NCBI GenBank assembly: GCA_041605955.1
Contig: JBFIXI010000021.1
Location: forward strand, 1 to 53,790
DNA length: 53,790 nt
Direction: 5' to 3'
Source: JAHEJX01 sp041605955
GTDB lineage: Bacteria; Actinomycetota; Acidimicrobiia; Spongiisociales; UBA5794
This document shows, in pieces, positions 1 through 7,395 of the stretch. The notes under the pieces were generated by a model, which was not told where the DNA came from, ran no database searches, and saw nothing but the letters and a program-made list of their open reading frames with translations. Every line of letters begins with the position of its first letter. The first letter of the stretch is position 1. Position numbers and translations under genes: made by a program.

Positions 1-2
1 CG

Positions 3-410
3 GTGACCGACACCATCGGCCAGACGTCGAGCGACAGCCACAACGTCACCGTCGACAACGTCCCCGACCCGACGATGCATATCGGTGACCTGGACGGCGC
101 CACCAGCACCGGCCGGGGCGGAAAGTGGAACGCCACCGTGACCGTCACTGTGCACGACAGCGGCGAGGCCCTAGTGCCGAACGCCACCGTCGAGGGCTCG
201 TGGAGCAACGGTGCCACCGGCTCCGGCTCCTGCGTGACGTCCGGCGGCGAGTGTTCGATCACGAAGGGCAACATCAACAAGAACTCGTCGTCAGTGACCT
301 TCACCGTGACCAGCGTGACCCACGCCACACTGACCTACGCCTCCGGGAGCAACCACGACCCCGACGGCGACAGCAACGGGACCACGATCGTCGTAGCCAA
401 GCCGTCGTAG
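3..410 (+). CDS. C-terminal end of a secreted Ig-like-repeat protein (5'-truncated by the window edge)
   Basis: Only the last 135 or so codons are present; the frame is open to the left edge, so the GTG at position 3 is not a true start. The visible part starts with the end of one repeat (SDSHNVTVDNVPDP). A second beta-sandwich follows with the pattern MHIGDLDG, WNATVTVTVHD, NATVEGSWSNG, a Cys pair (SCVTSGGEC) and VTHATLTY, ending NHDPDGDSNGTTI. I recognise this ending from the C-terminal Ig-like domains of large secreted actinobacterial proteins, often S8 (subtilisin-like) peptidases, but the catalytic part is outside the window. It was probably exported and used for surface attachment or folding. 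A strong hairpin follows the stop. Confidence 0.7.
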   Translation: MTDTIGQTSSDSHNVTVDNVPDPTMHIGDLDGATSTGRGGKWNATVTVTVHDSGEALVPNATVEGSWSNGATGSGSCVTSGGECSITKGNINKNSSSVTFTVTSVTHATLTYASGSNHDPDGDSNGTTIVVAKPS

Positions 411-431
411 CAAGACGCCGCAAACGGACGC

Positions 432-457
432 ACCGGGGCACCTTCGGGTGCCCCGGT
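432..457 (+). terminator. Strong hairpin with UUCG loop after the Ig-like protein gene
   Basis: An 11-bp perfect stem, ACCGGGGCACC / GGTGCCCCGGT, is closed by a TTCG loop with the very stable C(UUCG)G geometry. It lies 22 bases after the stop. No T-run follows, so it may end transcription with Rho or mainly protect the 3' end. Confidence 0.75.
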
Positions 458-669
458 CGACGTCGCAGCATCCCTATCCACCCCTGGGCACGGCCAACAG
501 CGAGAGCAGCACACGACGCCCCAGCACAGTGCCCTCGGCCAGATGCATGGTGTAGGCCAGCCCATTGCTGCGCGGCCGGTGCTGCCTCGCCACAGCACCT
601 GATTGTGCGCATTGCGCTCATTAGGGACCTGGGAAATCCCTGGTTAGCACAGCGCTGAGGCGGTTCTAG
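458..669. other. Non-coding junction between accessory left edge and core genes
   Basis: No credible gene is visible here; the open frames lack start signals and protein-like composition. There is a short dyad (TGGGAAATCCCT, near 629-642). I looked for a tRNA 3' half (T-arm and acceptor) to match the adjacent tRNA fragment and found none. Confidence 0.5.
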
Positions 670-708
670 TTACAAATCAGCTGCTCTGGCCATCTGAGCT
701 ACGCCAGC
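670..708 (-). pseudogene. Truncated tRNA-Thr(TGT): 5' half only, cut after the anticodon loop
   Basis: Read on the minus strand, this gives acceptor strand GCTGGCG, then TA, D-stem GCTC, a D-loop, GAGC, A, anticodon stem GCTGA and loop TTTGTAA with anticodon TGT. The 3' anticodon strand should be TCAGC, but the sequence continues CTAGA and no longer pairs. No T-arm or acceptor 3' strand follows within the window. It is therefore either a remnant, or the 5' part of a gene split by something that extends past the left edge. Known biology: many integrases cross over in the anticodon loop of tRNA genes. Confidence 0.75.
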
Positions 709-771
709 CTGTATGTGTGGTGGCTCGATCTCGCCGACATACAACGTAACACGTGTCGGGCCACTGCGGCC

Positions 772-1506
772 CTAGCTGAACACGCCGCGCGCCCGGGCGA
801 TCTCATAGAGGGCAAGCGCCGCCGCCACCGCTGCGTTGAGGCTGTCGACGTCTCCTGCCATGGGCAGCCGGGCCACCACATCAGCGCGCTCCGCAACCAG
901 TCGGCTGACGCCCCGGCCTTCGGCACCAATGACGACGGCGATCGGCTCGGCGAGGATCTCGAGCCCGAAGAACGATTCGTCGCCGGCCCCGTCGAGCGCC
1001 ACGGCCCACATGCCGCCGCGTCGCAGGTCGCGGACCGCGTCGGCGATCGAAGTGACCACTGCAATCGGGAGCTGTTCGAAGGCTCCTGCCGCCGCCTTGA
1101 ATGCGGTCGGCCCCAGCGGAGCCGAGCGCCGGCTGGAGACCACCATGCCGCCCGCCCCGGCGGCAACCGCCGACCGGGCGATCGCACCGACGTTGCGAGG
1201 ATCTTCGGCGTGGTCCAGCAGAATCAGCACCGGCTGGGCCGCCTGATTGACCAGCTCGCGGAGCGAGACGGTAGGCATGGGCCGCGCCCGGGCGACGACA
1301 CCCTGGGGTGCCGTTGTGGTCGCCAGTTGAGTGACGTCGTCGACCAGTTGAACCGGCACGCCGGAACGTTCGGCGGTCGCGATCAGCTGCGCCACCTCCG
1401 CAGACTCGGCACGAGAGCGCTCGACCGTAAGGGAGGTCAATCGCCCCGCTCGCAGGGCTGCCGCCACCGCGTGCATTCCCTCGAGCCTATCGCCGATGCC
1501 AGACAC
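772..1506 (-). CDS. rlmB: 23S rRNA 2'-O-methyltransferase, TrmH/SpoU family (RlmB-like)
   Basis: This protein likely transfers methyl from S-adenosylmethionine to a ribose 2'-OH in 23S rRNA. It has an N-terminal substrate-binding part (residues 1-75) and a SPOUT domain with a trefoil knot. The three SpoU motifs are clear: LDHAEDPRNVGAIARSA (about 97-113), VIGAEGRGVSRL (about 192-203) and LPMAGDVDSLNAAVAAAL near the end. Length (244 aa) is normal. Its start overlaps the cysS stop by 20 bases, so the two are co-translated, as in mycobacteria and Bacillus. Whether the target is G2251 (RlmB proper) or another SpoU site cannot be settled from sequence alone. Confidence 0.9.
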   Translation of the reverse strand: MSGIGDRLEGMHAVAAALRAGRLTSLTVERSRAESAEVAQLIATAERSGVPVQLVDDVTQLATTTAPQGVVARARPMPTVSLRELVNQAAQPVLILLDHAEDPRNVGAIARSAVAAGAGGMVVSSRRSAPLGPTAFKAAAGAFEQLPIAVVTSIADAVRDLRRGGMWAVALDGAGDESFFGLEILAEPIAVVIGAEGRGVSRLVAERADVVARLPMAGDVDSLNAAVAAALALYEIARARGVFS

Positions 1507-2893
1507 TGCCCTCGGCTCCGTCCTCGATCACGATCCCGATGGCCGCGAGCGCGTTGCGGATCGCATCGGCCAGTGACCACTCCTGGTCGGCTCGTGCTCG
1601 GGCGCGCGCAGTCACCAACGCGTCGACCAGCTCGGCCCCTCTGGGCCCGTCGATTCCGAAGTCGGCGCCCACGGCGCGCAGCGGATTGGAGATGTCCTCC
1701 AGACCCTGAGCCGGCTCGGCGAGGCCGAGCACCCCAATGATCTCGTCGTATGCCGCCAACCACGGCTCGGCCGACTCGCCGGCGTCGAGACGGCGATTGC
1801 CCTCCCGCACCGCGTCGAACAGCACCCCAAGTGCCCCGGCCACGTCGAGATCGTTGTCCATCACCACCCGGAATCTCTCCATCGTGGCGGGGTCCGGCTC
1901 ATCTTCCACGGGGCCCGGGCGGCGGCGGCGAAATGACCACAGCCGCTCCAACGAAGCGGTGGCGTCGACAACCGCCTCCTCAGAGAACTCGAGCGGCTTG
2001 CGGTAGTGGGTCCGCAAATAGAACAACCGAACCGCCAGTCCCGGGTGCCGCTCCAACGCCTCGAGCAGATCAATGATGTGGCCGGTCGACTTCGACATCT
2101 TCTCACCGGTCAGGGTCATCATGCCGTTGTGCATCCAATACCGAGCGAACGGTTCGATCCCCAGCGCCGCCTCCGCCTGGGCAACCTCGTTCTCATGATG
2201 GGGGAAGACGAGATCGTTGCCGCCGCCGTGGATATCGAATGAAGCACCCAAGTATTCGTACGACATCGCCGAGCATTCGATGTGCCAGCCGGGCCGGCCA
2301 TCACCCCAGGGGGACGGCCAACTCGGCTCACCCGGCTTGGCGGCCTTCCAGACCGCGAAGTCGAGAGGATCCCGCTTGAGCTCTCCGACGGCGACCCGTG
2401 CCCCCGCCTGGAGCTCGTCGATGTTGCGGCCGGACAGCTTCCCGTATCCGGCAAAGCTGCGCACCGAGAAGTAGACGTCGCCCTCGACCTCGTAGGCATA
2501 CCCCCGCTCGATGAGTTGCTCGATCATCTTGATCATCTGGGGAATGTGCTCGGTGGCGTGGGGCTCGATGTCCGGCGCCAACAGCCCCAGCGCGTCGTAG
2601 GCGGTGGAGAACGCAGCTGCCGCCTCGGCGGCGACCTCTTCCGTGGAAACCCCGGCTTCATTGGCGGCATCGATGATCTTGTCGTCGATGTCCGTTACGT
2701 TCCGTACATAGGTCACTGCGTAGCCCGAGTAGGTGAAGTACCGCCGGAGAACGTCGAAGACGACTGCATATCGCCCGTGTCCCAGATGGGGCCGAGACTG
2801 CACGGTGGCTCCACACACGTAGATGCCCACGTTGCCCTCGTCGCGCGGCACGAAGGTCTCCAAGGTGCGCCCCAGCGTGTTGAAGATCTGCAT
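1487..2893 (-). CDS. cysS: Cysteinyl-tRNA synthetase
   Basis: This enzyme charges tRNA-Cys with cysteine in the cytoplasm. It is 468 aa, a class I synthetase. The HIGH signature appears as HLGHGR in YVCGATVQSRPHLGHGR near the N-terminus, and KMSKS as EKMSKS. Zinc ligands fit YVCGAT, HIECSAMS and the HHENE stretch. A longer frame runs upstream to 2977, but the ATG at 2893 is preceded by AAAGG at good spacing, matches the usual family start (MQIFNTLGRT), and avoids overlap with the divergent gene at 2959. The cysS-rlmB pair is a common operon. The family often reads YDYAHIGNAR where this protein has QSRPHLGHGR; the key histidines remain. Confidence 0.95.
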   Translation of the reverse strand: MQIFNTLGRTLETFVPRDEGNVGIYVCGATVQSRPHLGHGRYAVVFDVLRRYFTYSGYAVTYVRNVTDIDDKIIDAANEAGVSTEEVAAEAAAAFSTAYDALGLLAPDIEPHATEHIPQMIKMIEQLIERGYAYEVEGDVYFSVRSFAGYGKLSGRNIDELQAGARVAVGELKRDPLDFAVWKAAKPGEPSWPSPWGDGRPGWHIECSAMSYEYLGASFDIHGGGNDLVFPHHENEVAQAEAALGIEPFARYWMHNGMMTLTGEKMSKSTGHIIDLLEALERHPGLAVRLFYLRTHYRKPLEFSEEAVVDATASLERLWSFRRRRPGPVEDEPDPATMERFRVVMDNDLDVAGALGVLFDAVREGNRRLDAGESAEPWLAAYDEIIGVLGLAEPAQGLEDISNPLRAVGADFGIDGPRGAELVDALVTARARARADQEWSLADAIRNALAAIGIVIEDGAEGSVWHRR

Positions 2894-2958
2894 ATCGCCT
2901 TTCGTCAGGGTCGCGATGCTACCCGGGCGACGCAGGCGGCCAGCTAGCCTCGCCACTG

Positions 2959-3699
2959 ATGCCGCTGAGTTACCCACAGCCCGAGGGGCGGCCGATGGTG
3001 TTGGGCCATCGGGGGGCGTCCGCTCATGCCGCCGACAACACGGCCGAGGCCTTTCGGCTCGCCGTCGAGCATGGCGCCGATGGCGTCGAGCTCGACGTGC
3101 GCTTCACCTCGGACGAAGTGGTAATCGTCACCCACGACCCGTCGCACCCCGGCTACGGGGTTTTCGCCGACCGCACCCATGCCGAGCTGCGGGAGGAGTT
3201 GCGGCACGTGCTGACCCTCGACGAGGCAGCTGCGGTGCTGGGTGACGTCGTGATCAACATCGAGATCAAGAACGACCCGGCGGAGCCAGACTTCGATCCG
3301 GATCATCGGATGGCCGATCGGATTGCGGCGTGGGTCGCCGACGGGGGTCGGCTCGGCCAATGCGTTGTCACGTCGTTCAATCCCGATACCGTCGCCCGAG
3401 TCCGATACGTCGACGATCGCGTCGTGACCGGCTTGTTGCTAGATCGCACTGCCGAGCTGGCGGACGCCATTCCGATGGCCGCCCGGAGCGGCCACAGCTA
3501 CGTGGCTCCTCATCGCCGTCTCATGCGAGCCAAGCCGGCGCAACACGTCGCCCAGGCGGCCGCCCACGACATCGAGATCGTCGTCTGGACCGTTGATGCC
3601 CCGCGTGCCCTACGACGGCTGCGACGCGCCGGTGTCGCCGCCGTGATCACCAATGATCCGCAGGCCGCCCTCGAGATCTACGCCGAGCCGCTCAGCTAG
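2959..3699 (+). CDS. Glycerophosphodiester phosphodiesterase (GDPD family)
   Basis: It likely hydrolyses glycerophosphodiesters to glycerol 3-phosphate and an alcohol. It is a TIM-barrel protein of 246 aa with no signal peptide, so cytoplasmic. Family residues visible are LGHRGASAH (residues 15-23), NTAEAF, GVELDVRFTSD, the catalytic VTHDP, NIEIKND and the late VVWTVD. Two starts are possible: ATG 2959, or ATG 2995 (before VLGHRG), which has GAGGGG eight bases upstream. The longer form is listed because GDPD proteins often carry such a lead-in. It stands alone on the plus strand inside a conserved minus-strand cluster and overlaps the 3' end of ispF by 8 bases. Confidence 0.88.
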   Translation: MPLSYPQPEGRPMVLGHRGASAHAADNTAEAFRLAVEHGADGVELDVRFTSDEVVIVTHDPSHPGYGVFADRTHAELREELRHVLTLDEAAAVLGDVVINIEIKNDPAEPDFDPDHRMADRIAAWVADGGRLGQCVVTSFNPDTVARVRYVDDRVVTGLLLDRTAELADAIPMAARSGHSYVAPHRRLMRAKPAQHVAQAAAHDIEIVVWTVDAPRALRRLRRAGVAAVITNDPQAALEIYAEPLS

Positions 3700-4162
3700 C
3701 CACGAGAGTGGCCACTGCGAACGCGGCCACTCCCTCATCGCGCCCCAGGAACCCGAGACCGTCCGTCGTCGTTGCCTTGACGGAGACCGCCTCGATGTCG
3801 ATTCCGAGGATTGCGGCCAGATTGGCGCGCAGCGCGGCGCGTTGCGGCGCAACCTTGACGGTCTGCGCCACGATCGTGACGTCGACATACGATGTCGTCA
3901 AGCCGGTGGCGCCCACCATGGCGACTACCTCCGCCAACAGCTGCATGGAATCGGCGCCGGCGAACTCGGCGGTCGACGGAAAGTGATCACCCATGTCGCC
4001 GAGACCGGCGGCGCCGAGCAGCGCATCCGCCACCGCGTGGGCCGCCACGTCCCCATCCGAAGTGCCAACCAGGCCGCGGGTCGGATCGACCACGACACCA
4101 GCGAGTCGTAGTGGTGGGTCACCGCCAAACGCATGAACATCGACCCCGAACCCGGTTCGCAT
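3692..4162 (-). CDS. ispF: 2-C-methyl-D-erythritol 2,4-cyclodiphosphate synthase
   Basis: Fifth enzyme of the MEP isoprenoid pathway; it cyclises CDP-methylerythritol 2-phosphate with loss of CMP, as a zinc-dependent trimer. It is 156 aa, full length. Signatures: GFGVDVHAFGG at the N-terminus, SDGDVAAHAVADALLG with the metal-binding His, GDMGDHFP, and the C-terminal VKATTTDGLGFLGRDEG. The usual partner ispD is not beside it: a PIN-TRAM protein gene ends 9 bases upstream. IspF supplies precursors for the polyprenyl synthase encoded at 18.3 kb. Confidence 0.95.
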   Translation of the reverse strand: MRTGFGVDVHAFGGDPPLRLAGVVVDPTRGLVGTSDGDVAAHAVADALLGAAGLGDMGDHFPSTAEFAGADSMQLLAEVVAMVGATGLTTSYVDVTIVAQTVKVAPQRAALRANLAAILGIDIEAVSVKATTTDGLGFLGRDEGVAAFAVATLVAS

Positions 4163-4171
4163 GCGCCGAGG

Positions 4172-5296
4172 CTAACTGGTGAGCTTGTCGCCCGGTTCGG
4201 CCGGCGTGGAACCCAGCGAGGCGAACACCATTCGACCGACTGCAGTGCGCAACGCGTTGGTGACCTCTACCTCGACGGTGGCGCCCACCAACTCGGATGC
4301 GTCGGCGATGACGACCATGGTGCCGTCATCGAGGAAGGCCACGCCTTGGCCCGCCTCGTTGCCTTCCCTTTCGACGGTCACTTCGATCATGTCGCCGGCG
4401 ATTACCTCGGGCCGCAGCAGCTCGCCAATCGCGTGGGGATTGACGACCGGCACCCCGCGCAACGATCCGGCCTTGGCCAGATTGTGATCGGTCGTGATCA
4501 GCGCAGCGTCGAGCCTGGCGGCCAGCGCGAGGAGCTTGGCATCCACTGCGGCATGCTCGGGAACAGTGTCTTCGAGGACGAGGAAAGAGACTGCCGGCAC
4601 CTCTCGCAATGCGTCGAGCACATCGAGGCCGCGGCGGCCCCGGCGCCGTCGGCTCGGATCGGCGGCGTCGGCGATCGCCTGAAGCTCGTCGACGACGAAC
4701 GCAGTAGCCCAGATATTGCCTTTGATCAATCCGGAGTGGGCCAGCTCGAGGACCCGACCATCGATGGCTGCCGCCGAATCGACCAGAAAACGATCGCCTC
4801 CCTCCTCCGCACCGGGAACGGTGCGACTCCCCCGCCGCAATCCGGCGGCGGACAGCAAATCGTCCGACCGGGCCGCAAAGACGCGAGCTCCGAACGCGGC
4901 CGGGACGAGAACGACCAAGCCGGCGAGGGGCCATCCCACGTTGGCGGGCAGCAACACGATGGTCGGCACCGCCGCCATCGCTCCCAGAAGGAGTCCGATG
5001 ATCAGCCCGAACGCTCCGGCGAACAGCTCGGCACCGCTGGCGCGAGAGACGACTTGCGGAGCCCGGGCAATCGATCGGTTGAGGGCCCGGCCGATCATTC
5101 CCCCGCCCACGTAGCCCACGCCGGCTCCGAGAACCGCGCCCCACACGACGGTGACGCCCGGGTCGAGCCCGGCGTTTGGGAACCAGAACGCGGTGACACG
5201 TCCGAGATGGAACCCGACCAGCAGAACGGCGAGCGTGACGAGAAGCCGCACAGCTTCGACGAACAAAAGAGAGCCTCTCTTGAGCGTGACTCCCAT
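4172..5296 (-). CDS. Membrane-anchored PIN and TRAM domain protein (YacL-like)
   Basis: 374 aa. Four hydrophobic segments (about 9-31, 47-69, 89-115, 121-142) are followed by a PIN nuclease-like domain (170-290) and a TRAM RNA-binding domain (300-365). PIN acidic residues include D173 in FLVDSAAAIDGR, DEL at 203-205 and D270 in LITTDHNLA. The canonical DTS after the first strand reads DSA here. Bacillus YacL has the same architecture and the same position between disA/radA and the isp genes, which supports the call. The function is not established; an RNase role at the membrane is an inference from the folds. Confidence 0.88.
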   Translation of the reverse strand: MGVTLKRGSLLFVEAVRLLVTLAVLLVGFHLGRVTAFWFPNAGLDPGVTVVWGAVLGAGVGYVGGGMIGRALNRSIARAPQVVSRASGAELFAGAFGLIIGLLLGAMAAVPTIVLLPANVGWPLAGLVVLVPAAFGARVFAARSDDLLSAAGLRRGSRTVPGAEEGGDRFLVDSAAAIDGRVLELAHSGLIKGNIWATAFVVDELQAIADAADPSRRRRGRRGLDVLDALREVPAVSFLVLEDTVPEHAAVDAKLLALAARLDAALITTDHNLAKAGSLRGVPVVNPHAIGELLRPEVIAGDMIEVTVEREGNEAGQGVAFLDDGTMVVIADASELVGATVEVEVTNALRTAVGRMVFASLGSTPAEPGDKLTS

Positions 5297-5343
5297 AGGA
5301 TCGGCCGCCGACCGCTCCCTACTTAGGGCTAACTACCCGGGAG

Positions 5344-6174
5344 CTACACCTCGACAGGCATCTCGACCTTGGGCAGGGCTCGGTCGAGCTTCTTGATGGC
5401 TTCCTCTTCGTCGAGGGCGAGCGCGAACCGCAGCTCGCTGATGATGATCAGCCGTGCCTTCGCCAGCATCCGCTTCAGCGCCGGGCTGATCCCTTTGACC
5501 TGCTGAGCATAGGTGAGGTCCCGCACGACCTCGGCGACCTGGAAGATATCGCCCGAGTTGATCTTCTCGGTGAGCAGCTTGTACCAGCGTGACCAGTTGG
5601 ACCCCGCCTCCTGGGGCTCCTCTTTGAAGGTCTGGAAGACCTTCCGAGCCACGGTCTTCGAAATCACCGGCCGCACCCCCAGCTCGACTGCTTTGGCAGT
5701 CGGTACTCGCACCGTGAGTTGGTCGGTAGCGACCTCCAGAACGAAATACTCGGTCTTCGAGCCAGAGAACTCGATGCGCTCTTTGCCGATGATGGTCGCC
5801 GCCCCATGGTGGGGATAGACCACCTTGTCACCGACCTTGAAGGGGACCTTCGACCTGGCCCGCGGCTTGCTGGCCGGCTCGGTGGCGGTGGCGCCGGCGT
5901 CGCTGCTGGCGGAGCTGCGCGACTTTCCCCGGCTTCCGGGCGCGCTCTTGGCCGCCGCGCTCTTGGCGGGGGTCTTCTTGGTCGCCGGTTTGGCGGCGGT
6001 CGATCGCTTCGTAGTGGCCGAAGGCTTCTTGGTTGAGCCCGACTTACTCGCCGAAGCGGTGGTGCGCTTCGTTGCAGTCGCCTTGCTAGTTGAGGTCTTC
6101 TTGGCTGCAGGTTTCTTGGCTGCAGGCTTCTTTGCCACGGTCTTCTTGGCCGCGGTCGACTTCTTCGCGGGCAC
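5344..6174 (-). CDS. carD: CarD-family RNA polymerase-binding regulator with a histone-H1-like N-terminal tail
   Basis: The C-terminal 165 residues are a standard CarD: the RNA polymerase beta-binding domain begins at 111 (PFKVGDKVVYPHHGAATI), followed by the helical DNA-binding domain with the SNWSRWYKLL tryptophan region, GDIFQVAEVVRDL and KRMLAKARLI. CarD stabilises open promoter complexes, especially at rRNA promoters. Residues 1-110 are a low-complexity Lys/Ala/Thr/Ser tail with AKKPAAKK repeats, resembling histone H1 or HU-tail sequences. The GTG start has AGAGGG five bases upstream, so the tail is part of the gene. Canonical CarD is about 160 aa; this one is 276. It lies between disA and the PIN-TRAM gene. 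Confidence 0.92.
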   Translation of the reverse strand: MPAKKSTAAKKTVAKKPAAKKPAAKKTSTSKATATKRTTASASKSGSTKKPSATTKRSTAAKPATKKTPAKSAAAKSAPGSRGKSRSSASSDAGATATEPASKPRARSKVPFKVGDKVVYPHHGAATIIGKERIEFSGSKTEYFVLEVATDQLTVRVPTAKAVELGVRPVISKTVARKVFQTFKEEPQEAGSNWSRWYKLLTEKINSGDIFQVAEVVRDLTYAQQVKGISPALKRMLAKARLIIISELRFALALDEEEAIKKLDRALPKVEMPVEV

Positions 6175-6251
6175 AGAACCCTCTCGTGTTGCCGAACGAC
6201 CGTCAGTCTAACCCAGGGCTGCCTCCGACCTCGACGCCGGCCGGATAGCGG

Positions 6252-7319
6252 TCATTCATCCAGATGCCAGACGGTGCCCACCTCGAGCAACCGGTCGAAG
6301 TAGCTGCGGAGCTGCTCGGCTCGGGCGGCCCCCACACCCTCCACCTTGCCCAGCTCCTCGACCGGCGCATGGACGAGCCGCTGAAAGTCCTTGAAATGGC
6401 CTATGAGAGCGTCTTTGACGGTGTCCGGGAGGCGGGGAACCCTCGAGAGCGCCCGGATGCCCCGCGGCCGCACCGCCGCATCGAGCGCGTCCATCCCCAG
6501 GGCCGACGCCACACGAGATGCTACGTACAGATCGACTGTTGGCACCGACTCGAGGCGCTCGAACACCGACTTGCCAGAGCGAGCCCGGCGCTTGGAGTAG
6601 TCCTGGAACACCATCTCCCCCAGCTCCGCCACCCCCTCGATGAGGTCGGCCGCCTGCAGGCTGATCAGCTGGCCTTCCCCGCCGAGCTCGATCACGGTGC
6701 GCTCCACCTCTCCGTAGAGGCGCCGAACCAGCGCCGCCCGCAGCAGGAGCAGAGCGACATCGCGCACATTGACGAGGTCGTCGACCTCGCTGCGAGTGAG
6801 GCGATCCTCGGCTTCCTGGAGGCGGCGCCGGAGCCGTTCCAAGGAGATCAAGCGCTGGTTGGCTTCTGCCTCGATGACCGCCGGAGGGCGAAGCTCGCGG
6901 CGGGTACCCTTCCAGTACACGACAGCGGTGGCTCGCCCCTCCTCGCTGACTGCGAGGATCGGTCGGTCGGTCTGCTGGCTCAGCCGCTCTGCGGTGCGAA
7001 AGCGGGTGCCGGTTTCCTGCGTCGCCAAGTCGGGGTCGGGGATGAAGTGCACGTTGGCGCGCACGATGTAGTTGTTGTCGTCATCGAGGACGATTCCCCC
7101 GTCCATCTTGGAGAGCTCGGCGAGCCGCTGGGCGCTGAACTCGGCGTCGTCCAAGAAGAAGCCCCCGGAGCACATGGTTTCGACGCTGGCTCCGTTACCG
7201 AGCACTACGAGTGCGCCGGAGCCCTGCCGCATGATCATGTCAACTGCGTTGCGCATCTCTGTGCCCGGAGCCAGCCGGCGCAAGATATCCATTTGATTGG
7301 GAGCTGGCCGCGCACTCAT
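6252..7319 (-). CDS. disA: DNA integrity scanning protein DisA, diadenylate cyclase (variant catalytic motifs)
   Basis: DisA joins two ATP into c-di-AMP and scans DNA for branched structures. It is 355 aa, full length: N-terminal DAC domain (about 10-150), helical linker, C-terminal helix-hairpin-helix (KVEGVGAARAEQL). Two catalytic motifs differ from the canonical sequence: DGA reads DGG (73-75, MDGGIVL) and RHR reads RFR (106-108, GTRFRTAERL). Both arginines that contact ATP phosphates are kept, so activity is possible but not certain. radA lies directly upstream, as in Bacillus, where the two proteins interact. c-di-AMP typically controls K+ uptake, and trkAH is in this window. Confidence 0.92.
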   Translation of the reverse strand: MSARPAPNQMDILRRLAPGTEMRNAVDMIMRQGSGALVVLGNGASVETMCSGGFFLDDAEFSAQRLAELSKMDGGIVLDDDNNYIVRANVHFIPDPDLATQETGTRFRTAERLSQQTDRPILAVSEEGRATAVVYWKGTRRELRPPAVIEAEANQRLISLERLRRRLQEAEDRLTRSEVDDLVNVRDVALLLLRAALVRRLYGEVERTVIELGGEGQLISLQAADLIEGVAELGEMVFQDYSKRRARSGKSVFERLESVPTVDLYVASRVASALGMDALDAAVRPRGIRALSRVPRLPDTVKDALIGHFKDFQRLVHAPVEELGKVEGVGAARAEQLRSYFDRLLEVGTVWHLDE

Positions 7320-7395
7320 CGGCCGAAAGTGTACCGACGTCCCGGATTAGCTGGCGGGAGCTGGGCAATCCTTTTTTGGCGTTCTCACCGGGAGT

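Noticed and set aside
670..708. Group I intron inside tRNA-Thr
   Set aside because: No intron core or 3' exon (T-arm, acceptor strand) is found in the 670 bases available on the downstream side; it cannot be excluded beyond the window edge.
758..772. GGGCC-ACTGC-GGCCC hairpin as the rlmB terminator
   Set aside because: It is short, has no T-run and overlaps the last base of the rlmB stop codon, so it is probably chance.
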